Below are positions 8,160-14,782 of a DNA stretch of 17,694 bases, in pieces (the first letter of the stretch is position 1; each line of letters begins with the position of its first letter). The notes under the pieces are model-generated. The model had not been told where the DNA came from, did not search any database, and saw only the letters and a program-made list of their open reading frames with translations. The position numbers were made by a program, and so were the translations under genes. Source of the DNA: Acholeplasmataceae bacterium UBA6235 (GTDB lineage Bacteria; Bacillota_I; Bacilli_A; Acholeplasmatales; UBA5453); NCBI GenBank assembly GCA_002441525.1, contig DJWH01000033.1, positions 70,310 through 88,003 on the forward strand, read 5' to 3'.

Positions 8160-8173
8160 TTACCATTTGTCAA
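8145..8173 (-). promoter_or_regulatory. Sigma-A promoter of the DUF4143 ATPase gene
   Basis: On the minus strand a perfect TTGACA -35 box (8168-8173), a 17-base spacer, and TAAAAT (8145-8150). The -10 box ends 38 bases before the ATG. It is the best-matching promoter in the window. Confidence 0.8.
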
Positions 8174-8212
8174 TATCATACCATTCAATTCGTTTTTTGA
8201 GCTACTTGCTTT

Positions 8213-8244
8213 AAAAAATGAAAAACGGCTAACAAATAGCCGTT
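8213..8244 (-). terminator. Rho-independent terminator of the helicase-HEPN-Clp operon
   Basis: On the minus strand AACGGCTA pairs perfectly with TAGCCGTT around a 5-base loop (plus-strand arms 8224-8231 and 8237-8244). It is followed by a T-rich tail (plus-strand A runs 8221-8225 and 8213-8218). It lies about 150 bases after the stop of the last operon gene and upstream of the DUF4143 promoter. Confidence 0.85.
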
Positions 8245-8283
8245 CTAAATTCGAGTGTGTTGAGTAACCTATTTTAATACGAT

Positions 8284-8361
8284 TTAGCACCCGTGAGATT
8301 TATAGTTTCTCATCGTCTACCTCAATTCCAATATTAAATTTTTAATTTGTGGATGTTCCAT
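8284..8361 (-). other. Two short in-frame coding-like runs separated by a stop
   Basis: In the 148-base leader to the terminator, one minus-strand frame reads MEHPQIKNLILELR from the ATG at 8359-8361 to TAG (8317-8319). It resumes in the same frame at ATG 8311-8313 as MRNYKSHGC to TAA (8284-8286). The second has a GAGGT site (8319-8323) 5 bases before its ATG. Either this is a decayed gene end, a very small peptide gene, or chance. I recognise no family. Confidence 0.15.
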
Positions 8362-8392
8362 AATCTATTTAAGACAATAATACCAAATTCTA

Positions 8393-9118
8393 TCATATAT
8401 TTTTTTCTTGATCTGTATAAACAGCTCTCTCTGCTAGTGCACTAGCATCGGCATGCCTAAATGCATGTAGTCTTTTTGAAAAATCTTTAAGGTTTGAATC
8501 CTCTATAAAACTCATAAATATTTTATGGTAATCAATTTTATCAAATCCACCATATAACCTAATTAAGTGATCATAGGCATTACGAATATTCTCCAATTTT
8601 TCGTCAGTGGTCATGTGTTCAAATTTTGCACTTCTAGTTGAAATATTCTTAATTAGTTCATCAACTTGTTTTTCAATGGTTATTATTGTATCTTTTTTTA
8701 TTACAGTAAGACTGTCAATTAGCAATCTTCTATGCTTCCATTTTACATTCCCTTTAGCATCTCTACCGTGCTGTCTTGCAGTTTCATCGTAAAGTACTCT
8801 ATCAGCGAAGTTTGTTAAACCTGAAGTCGATTCAAGTTCAAAAGGAAACTCCTTTATATAATAACCTTCACTCCAAAGATAATATGATAAGAGGTAATAT
8901 TTCGCTTTTTCAAACTCAATTTCAGAAACAAGCGAAATACTTGATGGATATAAACAAGATTTCCATTCGTTTATAACTTGTTTATCATCTATATATTCGA
9001 GAGATTGTAAAATCTCCCATTTTCTAGAATGCCTTTTTACATCTGAAAAATATCTTTCATCATAACTAGAATTAATTTTAGATGGAAATTCATTCATATA
9101 ATATTCAACTATCTTCAT
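8393..9118 (-). CDS. Hypothetical protein, last gene of the conflict-like operon
   Basis: A 241-residue, mostly helical, soluble protein that I do not recognise. The N-terminal half is rich in Tyr, Trp and Lys (for example KAKYYLLSYYLWSEGYY, 71-87). The middle has HGRDAKGNVKWKHRR (117-131). The C-terminal half is helical and contains RNAYDH (179-184). This fits the R-x4-H pattern with a polar residue after Arg seen in HEPN RNases, though the surrounding match to a HEPN bundle is not convincing by eye. No signal peptide or membrane segment is seen. It follows the radical SAM gene by 59 bases, the longest gap in the operon. It has a G8 run before its ATG and possibly its own weak promoter, so it may be an accessory or variably expressed component. 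It shares the strand and the final terminator of the operon. Confidence 0.7.
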   Translation of the reverse strand: MKIVEYYMNEFPSKINSSYDERYFSDVKRHSRKWEILQSLEYIDDKQVINEWKSCLYPSSISLVSEIEFEKAKYYLLSYYLWSEGYYIKEFPFELESTSGLTNFADRVLYDETARQHGRDAKGNVKWKHRRLLIDSLTVIKKDTIITIEKQVDELIKNISTRSAKFEHMTTDEKLENIRNAYDHLIRLYGGFDKIDYHKIFMSFIEDSNLKDFSKRLHAFRHADASALAERAVYTDQEKNI

Positions 9119-9124
9119 TTTCTA

Positions 9125-9132
9125 CCCCCCCC
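9125..9132 (-). repeat. G8 homopolymer serving as the ribosome binding region
   Basis: Eight consecutive G on the minus strand, ending 6 bases before the ATG of the 241-residue gene. It occupies the Shine-Dalgarno position, where other genes in the window have AGGAGG, AGGAGGGG or AAAGGGGG. In such AT-rich DNA a G8 run is notable and is a type of tract prone to length change. Confidence 0.7.
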
Positions 9133-9141
9133 TAACTTATT

Positions 9142-9170
9142 TTTATACTTTTGGAAACCTGGAATTTCAT
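9142..9170 (-). promoter_or_regulatory. Possible internal promoter for the last operon gene
   Basis: On the minus strand ATGAAA (9165-9170, four of six matches), a 17-base spacer, then TATAAA (9142-9147, five of six). It lies entirely in the 59-base gap between the radical SAM gene and the 241-residue gene. The boxes are imperfect and the region is AT-rich. Confidence 0.3.
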
Positions 9171-9177
9171 TTATTAG

Positions 9178-9723
9178 CTATAGAACAACGTCTCCTGTAA
9201 TCAAAAAATCATTTAAAACGTTTACTTCAACCTGTAAATTTCTTGTGCTCATGAACCAACCCATATCATTAATATACCTATTGCTGACATGGTTAAAGGT
9301 TTGATTAGTAGACCCAACCAAGTTTCGTAGTTTATCGGCTTTACTTTCAATGAATTGTCCATCAATTATAAGATCAACTGATGATACCAATGCTTCTTTC
9401 AAATGTTTTATCTTATAGCCTGTGAATAAAATTACTCCCAAACCAACATTGTGTAGTTCATTTGATAGTTCAGCTAAATGTTTCTGAAGTGTTGGTTCTC
9501 CACCTAAAAATGTAACACCTTCAATGGCATTTTCTTCTTTTGATTTTTTAACAATTGAAATGATTTCTTGTAACGACATGATGTGAGCCTGTTTCATTTC
9601 TTGCAACTCAGGATTACAACATCCAGGACAACCTATTGTACAGCCTTGAAACCAAATCGCCATTCTTTTATGAGGACCTTCAGCTTCAGTGCATACATTG
9701 ATTCTTGCTACATTAAAAAACAT
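9178..9723 (-). CDS. Single-domain radical SAM protein, NrdG/activase-like
   Basis: Small radical SAM enzyme of the group that includes the activases of class III ribonucleotide reductase (NrdG) and pyruvate formate-lyase. It should bind one 4Fe-4S cluster and cleave S-adenosylmethionine. With the ATG at 9723 (181 residues) the cluster motif CTIGCPGC gives C28, C32 and C35 (C-x3-C-x2-C). Downstream are the SAM-binding GGEPTLQ (74-80), FTGY (100-103) and DGQF (121-124), each typical of NrdG-like proteins. A TTG at 9736-9738 would add five residues and overlap the Clp gene by 14 bases. I prefer the ATG, which follows that gene's TGA (9725-9727) by one base and suits termination-reinitiation. 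No ribonucleotide reductase or other glycyl radical enzyme is in the window. Its tight linkage to the Clp-like ATPase suggests a different target. Confidence 0.88.
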   Translation of the reverse strand: MFFNVARINVCTEAEGPHKRMAIWFQGCTIGCPGCCNPELQEMKQAHIMSLQEIISIVKKSKEENAIEGVTFLGGEPTLQKHLAELSNELHNVGLGVILFTGYKIKHLKEALVSSVDLIIDGQFIESKADKLRNLVGSTNQTFNHVSNRYINDMGWFMSTRNLQVEVNVLNDFLITGDVVL

Positions 9724-9724
9724 A

Positions 9725-11548
9725 TCATTCGACTTCAAAGCTAAATTCCAGTCCTTTTTGATTTGTCTTAACTAATATTGATTGGCCCTTAAGTGCAGCT
9801 AATTCTTGTTTGTTTTTGAATAAGTACATTGCAAGTTCATCTAACAACTTATCGTTGATTGCGTTAAGAATATCACGTCCACCTTTTGTAATATCCGCAT
9901 CACTTAAAATGTAATTGACAAATTTTAGTTCATCTTCAAATACAAGATCAATTCGATATTTTTCCAATATACCCATTTGAATTGGTCTAAGTTTAGACCG
10001 TGCAATCTTCACCATGAATTCCTTATCTTGAATGAAATTAAATGGCACGATATTGTTATATCCTATACGACCAAGCAACTCTGGTCTTTTGATTTCATTA
10101 TCAAAATAGTTTTTGACAATGGTAATAAATTCTTTTGCTACTTCTTCATGATTAGATGAAGGTTTGACTTCGCTAGCGCCAAGGTTCGATGTGAAAATAA
10201 TGATACTCTCACTGAAATAGACGGTTTCACCTTTACTGTCAGTTAAACGTCCGTCTTCTAGAATTTGCAGGAATATATCTAAGATTCTTGGATTAGGCTT
10301 AGCTGCTTTTTCAATTTCATCAAAAAGAATGACGCTAAATGGTTTCTCTTTGATAGCATTCGTCAGTCTTCCACCCTCTTCATAACCCACATACCCTGGA
10401 GGTGCTCCTATTAATTTTTGGTCAGAGTTATCAGTCCCATATTCACTCATGTCAAAACGTATACACGCCTGGTCATCACCAAATAGAAATTGTGCTAATG
10501 TTTTTGATAGTTCTGTTTTCCCAACACCTGTTGGCCCCACAAAGAATAAAATTCCTTTTGGCATCGAACGACTTGATGATTTATGTAATCCTGTTAACCC
10601 CATGTATGCTTTAACAATAATTTTTTCAATCTTCTCAATAGCTTCATCTTGGCCAACAACACGTTCAGACAACTTTTTCTTGATGTTTTTTACATCGTTA
10701 TAATCCAGTTTTTCCCAAGGATTGTCTTTTTCACCATATTTAAACAAGTAAAAAAGCTTATTGAAGGTCATCTTACCTTCTTTTCTTGATAGTTTTGAAA
10801 GTTGAATAATCTCACGATTTGTGAAATCATCTAGCATATCAATATACTCACTTTTCTTCTCACTTGTAAGAAGTGTCTCGCCTGGTTTTAACTTAACATC
10901 AAACGCAGTTTCAATTTTAGCAAGCATCTCTTCTCTTTCTAAACGATCAGGTTTTTGTAGGGTAATCGTTGTCACTTCTGGGTTAGTTTGGTAAAAAGAG
11001 ATAGGGAACATTGATAATTTATTTGCGATTAAAATGACTACACTTCCATTAGTATCTTCTGATAGATAGTCAACTTTGCGATCTTTGATTGCTTTACCTA
11101 ATAATGTTAGATATTCTCTTTCATCATCCATCAATTGATTATTATTACCAAATAGATAATCAGCCCAATTTAAGATAAAGGCCACTTTTCTTTTAGGATT
11201 AATCATATTTTTGAAAACTAGGTTAAAGATTTCTGCAGGTTTTTTGAATAAACCAGAACCGGTTTTTTTCTCTTCTTCTTCATCTTCAAATTCATAGGTA
11301 TCGCCTTTTACTTCAACATCATCTACGAGATCAAGTTTTGTCAAGTCGCCATCAACACCATCCACTCTATCCCAATAAATAACATCTTCATATGCCATGT
11401 CTTTGAGCATATCCATTAAATACTCTTTTAGCGTGACAATGCGTTTTTTGTCGTTTAAAAATACATCTCCAACATTACCTTCAATGACAACAGCTCTCTT
11501 AATCCCAGTTTCTCGTTTGATGCGATTAAAACTTGTCTGTATTGACAT
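9725..11548 (-). CDS. ClpB-like AAA+ protein-remodelling ATPase with degenerate first AAA domain
   Basis: A 607-residue cytoplasmic AAA+ protein. The C-terminal half is a canonical Clp/Hsp100 D2 module: VGQDEAI (298-304), Walker A GPTGVGKT (338-345), aromatic pore loop GYVGYEEGG (385-393), Walker B VILFDE (406-411), sensor-1 asparagine in FTSNLG (452-457), arginine finger in RPELLGRI (488-495), and sensor-2 GGRD (556-559). No IGF/IGL ClpP-docking tripeptide is visible, so it resembles a ClpB-type unfoldase more than a protease subunit. The N-terminal half looks like a degenerate AAA domain: GNVGD (24-28) sits at the P-loop position without Lys-Thr, FILNWAD (124-130) at Walker B, and VVILIANK (170-177) at sensor 1. 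An acidic linker (about 84-93) interrupts it. The ATG has an AGGAGGGG site that overlaps the TAG of the preceding coiled-coil gene, so the two are coupled. Confidence 0.9.
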   Translation of the reverse strand: MSIQTSFNRIKRETGIKRAVVIEGNVGDVFLNDKKRIVTLKEYLMDMLKDMAYEDVIYWDRVDGVDGDLTKLDLVDDVEVKGDTYEFEDEEEEKKTGSGLFKKPAEIFNLVFKNMINPKRKVAFILNWADYLFGNNNQLMDDEREYLTLLGKAIKDRKVDYLSEDTNGSVVILIANKLSMFPISFYQTNPEVTTITLQKPDRLEREEMLAKIETAFDVKLKPGETLLTSEKKSEYIDMLDDFTNREIIQLSKLSRKEGKMTFNKLFYLFKYGEKDNPWEKLDYNDVKNIKKKLSERVVGQDEAIEKIEKIIVKAYMGLTGLHKSSSRSMPKGILFFVGPTGVGKTELSKTLAQFLFGDDQACIRFDMSEYGTDNSDQKLIGAPPGYVGYEEGGRLTNAIKEKPFSVILFDEIEKAAKPNPRILDIFLQILEDGRLTDSKGETVYFSESIIIFTSNLGASEVKPSSNHEEVAKEFITIVKNYFDNEIKRPELLGRIGYNNIVPFNFIQDKEFMVKIARSKLRPIQMGILEKYRIDLVFEDELKFVNYILSDADITKGGRDILNAINDKLLDELAMYLFKNKQELAALKGQSILVKTNQKGLEFSFEVE

Positions 11549-11558
11549 AATACCCCTC

Positions 11559-12629
11559 CTAATTCGTTCCTTTATTTTTATTCACTGTTTGATACTTCAT
11601 GGATTGATTTTTATCTGGATTACTCCAGTTATCGAGTTGCTTGACAACTTTTATGTCATAAATATCTGCTAAGTCCTTCATGAAAGGTTCGATGTCTTTT
11701 TGGCATGCTTGACCTTCATAACCATCAAATTTGTAGATAAATTTACCGTCTAGATATATACGAAATTCTGCTCTTTCTCCACTGATCTTTTGAGCAATAA
11801 ACCTAACTTCATTCTTGTCACGGTCTATTTTAATATTCTTCTTATCAACAATGAAGCCACGTGTCTCAACAGTCTTCATAATAACTTTTAGCGTTTCTTT
11901 ACGAACAGTTTCACCAATGATTTCAGAAGTTGCTTTATTACGCATTGCTTCGACATCAGCTATTTTTTCAATCTTTAATGAAGATATGTTCTCAATCACT
12001 TGATTATCCACTTTTGCATCTTTAAGTTCTTTTTGGATTTCCATTTTGATTTTATCTTTATGCTTTTCAAGTGATGATTCTAGATTTGCGTCCAATTGTT
12101 TTTTCCCTAGTCGTTGCAATTCTGTCCATGATGCATTTTCGTTTTCTCGTTGTATTGCAACTTGATAGATACTCTCTCTTAACATGAAGTCATCAATTGA
12201 TTCAAGTTTTTTTAGTATATCTTTATTAATATTGATAATTCCTAATGCTTGATTATTTAAGCTTTGTTGATATCTGTTTGTTGCATTGATGAGTTCATCA
12301 TCAATTAAATCTTCCATAGCATTCAAGCGATAAGAGGTCAAATTATCAACTATTTTTGATAGATTATTAGCATTATTTGCTATGCTAGCATCTCTTGTTT
12401 TGGCATTTGCTTTGGATATGATTTGATTGAGTTCCGCTGTAATATTTGCTTGTTCTTTTTTTAAGAATACTTCATAAGAACGAACTCTATCCGTGATGAG
12501 CATACTGGCTTTATCTTTAATTCTTCCCAGTAATTCATCAATCTTGCATAACTGTTTAAGTGCCTGTTCGCACGTTGCTCTAGCCGCTATAGATAATGCT
12601 TCATAATTAATTGTCGCTGCATGACTCAT
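11559..12629 (-). CDS. Coiled-coil protein with small C-terminal domain, Clp-ATPase partner candidate
   Basis: A 356-residue soluble protein I cannot name. Residues 1-250 are almost entirely helical, with long charged heptad-like stretches (for example 185-215). The C-terminal part (about 253-335) changes character to a mixed alpha/beta domain. It has alternating strands (FIVDKKNIKIDRDKNEVRF, then RAEFRIYLDGKFIYKF), a GYEGQACQKDIEPF turn, and a final helix. The tail is basic and Asn-rich. The ATG overlaps the TGA of the upstream HEPN gene (ATGA, 12626-12629). It has an AGGAGG site at 12640-12645, 10 bases upstream. Its own stop is inside the Shine-Dalgarno of the Clp gene. Fixed order and coupling suggest a complex with the Clp ATPase, as adaptor or scaffold; that is inference. 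Confidence 0.8.
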   Translation of the reverse strand: MSHAATINYEALSIAARATCEQALKQLCKIDELLGRIKDKASMLITDRVRSYEVFLKKEQANITAELNQIISKANAKTRDASIANNANNLSKIVDNLTSYRLNAMEDLIDDELINATNRYQQSLNNQALGIININKDILKKLESIDDFMLRESIYQVAIQRENENASWTELQRLGKKQLDANLESSLEKHKDKIKMEIQKELKDAKVDNQVIENISSLKIEKIADVEAMRNKATSEIIGETVRKETLKVIMKTVETRGFIVDKKNIKIDRDKNEVRFIAQKISGERAEFRIYLDGKFIYKFDGYEGQACQKDIEPFMKDLADIYDIKVVKQLDNWSNPDKNQSMKYQTVNKNKGTN

Positions 12630-14782
12630 GCCTTCGATACCTCCTTAAATACGATATTAGACCATTTGATTAAATCATTAGAATCAATCATTACCTCACC
12701 ACTTGTTGGATGAATCAAACTATTTCTCATTTTTCTTAGTTGATGCAGTTCGGGAATAAACACTTTTAATTCTTTTATATCTTTTAGTTCATTGATCATC
12801 GTTTCAGTGTTTCCACTCAACTTATACTGGTTCTTTAGTATCCACTCAAGTTTTGCAAAGAGGTATACAATGGCAGTGAAGTACTCTTTTTTATTTATTC
12901 TAGAAGCTATAAATGATTGATCAATGCCTTTTGGGTTGTTGGATGCATTTTTTTCTTCTGTAAAAATACGGCTCAAATACCTGAAATGCTTATCATATTC
13001 TTCGAGTTCAAGAAATGCACTGTTATCGAATTTTTCATATTTTAGTAATTCGTCTAATTTAGCTGAAAACCCATTGTATATTTCTTGAAATTTTGTTCGG
13101 TCAATATCTTCCTTGATAACAAACTCGTGAGGTTTTCTAATATCTGTTAATTGGATCAGCTGATTTAAGCTAAACTGAATGGTTTTAATTAAACTTGAAA
13201 AGTTGCCTATTGCATTTATTTTATCATTATTGATGATTTTGTGGATAAATTCTTTTAAAACATTGACTTGAGTAAAGATATCATTGAGTGAATAATTAAG
13301 AGACTCTAGCATTAGGAACATCTTCTCTTGATCCATATTAGGATTGCTATCAATAATCTTCTGAATCATCGTAGTATTCTGTATGTTTAAATGTTTAATT
13401 AACCATCCACCAATAGCAAACTGATGCTCAATCGTCTTAATTGATAGAGTATTGAAATATTCATCAAATAGATTTTTGGCTTTTTGGTTGAACCAATCCT
13501 TGAAAAAAGTGATATCGGTTGTATCTTTAATCTCTTTTAGTATGTTAATACTTCCCTCTATATCGTTAGTCAAATATTTATCTAACATCAATTCTAGATT
13601 TTGTCGATCATTTAGTGTTTTACTGATATGTAGATATTCTTTCATATTTTCAATGGAATAAGTCTTAAAAAACTTCATTAAACCATGTGTCATAATTCTT
13701 CTATCATGATCCTTTAATGTTACCTCAACTAACAGATTAATGTTTATTAACCCTTTTGTCGCTTTGTTGATTAGAGGTATATAGACTGGCATGTATGCTT
13801 TTATATTCTCTTGACTGTTGATATGAATTGTCTCAATGTTTGGGTTAATGTTAGATATCAAAGTGCTAGTTTGGGTGACGTGTGATGTTTGCTTAGGTAT
13901 GTAATTTGATTTTGTGATAATCACTGATGCTGATTTATTTAAGATTTCTTCATAATCTTCAGGTAGCATGAGTACACCATCGTTAATGGTTTTTACATCA
14001 GATAAAGAAGGTTGGTTACCTTTAAATTTGAATTTCCTCTTAACGCCAAGGCCATCTGATATCAATTGATTATCGTAGTACTTGTCAAAAAACGATTGCA
14101 GTTTATCATCACTTAGTCTAAAGTCAATCATATGGTTATCGTTATCGATGGACATTGTGATGGGGAATGTTGTGTAAAAATATTCGTTATTCATAATTGA
14201 AACATCAGTTATGATTTCATCTTTTTTGACGATAATCCCCTTGCCTTTAACACTATTGAGAAACTCTTCAAGTTCACTTGTGTTCTTATATTCAAATTTT
14301 TCTGCCAACTTATTCGGCAATATGGAACTATCAATCTTACCTATTTTCCAATCCGATGGGATTTTGTCCATTAATTGATTATGTGCTGGATCATAAAACA
14401 ATTCTTGTTTTGACTCTATCGTTTTACTAGCTGGGATGAGTTCATCTCTAAACACTTTTTTACCTTTTTCAGTGAACACAAAATTACCTACTAAATATTC
14501 ACTAAAGTAAGCTCTATTGTAATCATAAGGAGTGCACTTAATAATTTCCAACTCATTGATTAAATTATAAATTTCATCTGCAAATATCCCATGTAAATCA
14601 CTAGGCACTCCAAACTGAATAAGTAGATTACTTAACTTTGTTCTTTTGTTAGCTGACTCATTGATTAAAACTAAGATGATATAGCTAATCCCTGTAGGTT
14701 TTGATACTTCAGTATGATGGATTAGGGTTGTCAATTTTACTATTGGAAAAGGGAACGATGTTTCAAACTTATAGATACTCAT
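12626..14782 (-). CDS. Winged-helix protein with C-terminal HEPN-like (R-x4-H) domain
   Basis: A 718-residue soluble protein with no overall family I recognise. The N-terminal segment (about 28-115) has the layout of a winged helix: TKLSNLLIQFGVP and NLINELEIIK helices, then FVFTEKGKKVFRDEL as the wing. The middle (about 150-600) is mixed alpha/beta then mainly helical. The last hundred residues (about 620-715) form a helical stretch containing RNSLIHP with R686 and H691. R-x4-H with a polar residue directly after Arg is the catalytic signature of HEPN ribonucleases, found in abortive-infection proteins and toxin-antitoxin toxins. The conserved Pro and the preceding helical LHQLRKM fit that family. 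Its ATG overlaps the TGA of the helicase gene (ATGA, 14779-14782) and has a GGAAAGGGGG site 8 bases upstream. I infer an RNase effector; the HEPN domain could instead be non-catalytic and structural. Confidence 0.82.
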   Translation of the reverse strand: MSIYKFETSFPFPIVKLTTLIHHTEVSKPTGISYIILVLINESANKRTKLSNLLIQFGVPSDLHGIFADEIYNLINELEIIKCTPYDYNRAYFSEYLVGNFVFTEKGKKVFRDELIPASKTIESKQELFYDPAHNQLMDKIPSDWKIGKIDSSILPNKLAEKFEYKNTSELEEFLNSVKGKGIIVKKDEIITDVSIMNNEYFYTTFPITMSIDNDNHMIDFRLSDDKLQSFFDKYYDNQLISDGLGVKRKFKFKGNQPSLSDVKTINDGVLMLPEDYEEILNKSASVIITKSNYIPKQTSHVTQTSTLISNINPNIETIHINSQENIKAYMPVYIPLINKATKGLININLLVEVTLKDHDRRIMTHGLMKFFKTYSIENMKEYLHISKTLNDRQNLELMLDKYLTNDIEGSINILKEIKDTTDITFFKDWFNQKAKNLFDEYFNTLSIKTIEHQFAIGGWLIKHLNIQNTTMIQKIIDSNPNMDQEKMFLMLESLNYSLNDIFTQVNVLKEFIHKIINNDKINAIGNFSSLIKTIQFSLNQLIQLTDIRKPHEFVIKEDIDRTKFQEIYNGFSAKLDELLKYEKFDNSAFLELEEYDKHFRYLSRIFTEEKNASNNPKGIDQSFIASRINKKEYFTAIVYLFAKLEWILKNQYKLSGNTETMINELKDIKELKVFIPELHQLRKMRNSLIHPTSGEVMIDSNDLIKWSNIVFKEVSKA

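Noticed and set aside
8245..8300. String resembling the TTAAAATAAGG core of Cas9 tracrRNAs (minus strand reads TTAAAATAGG, followed by a hairpin terminator)
   Set aside because: No cas genes, no direct repeats and no anti-repeat are present in the window; the hairpin is an adequate terminator for the upstream operon.
9178..9723. Calling the radical SAM protein true NrdG (ribonucleotide reductase activase)
   Set aside because: Motifs fit the family, but no class III reductase is adjacent and the gene is coupled to a Clp-like ATPase, so a specific nrdG name is unsupported.
9725..11548. Calling the AAA+ protein housekeeping ClpB or ClpC
   Set aside because: It is much shorter (607 residues), lacks the Clp N-domain repeats and the coiled-coil middle domain, and its first AAA domain is degenerate.
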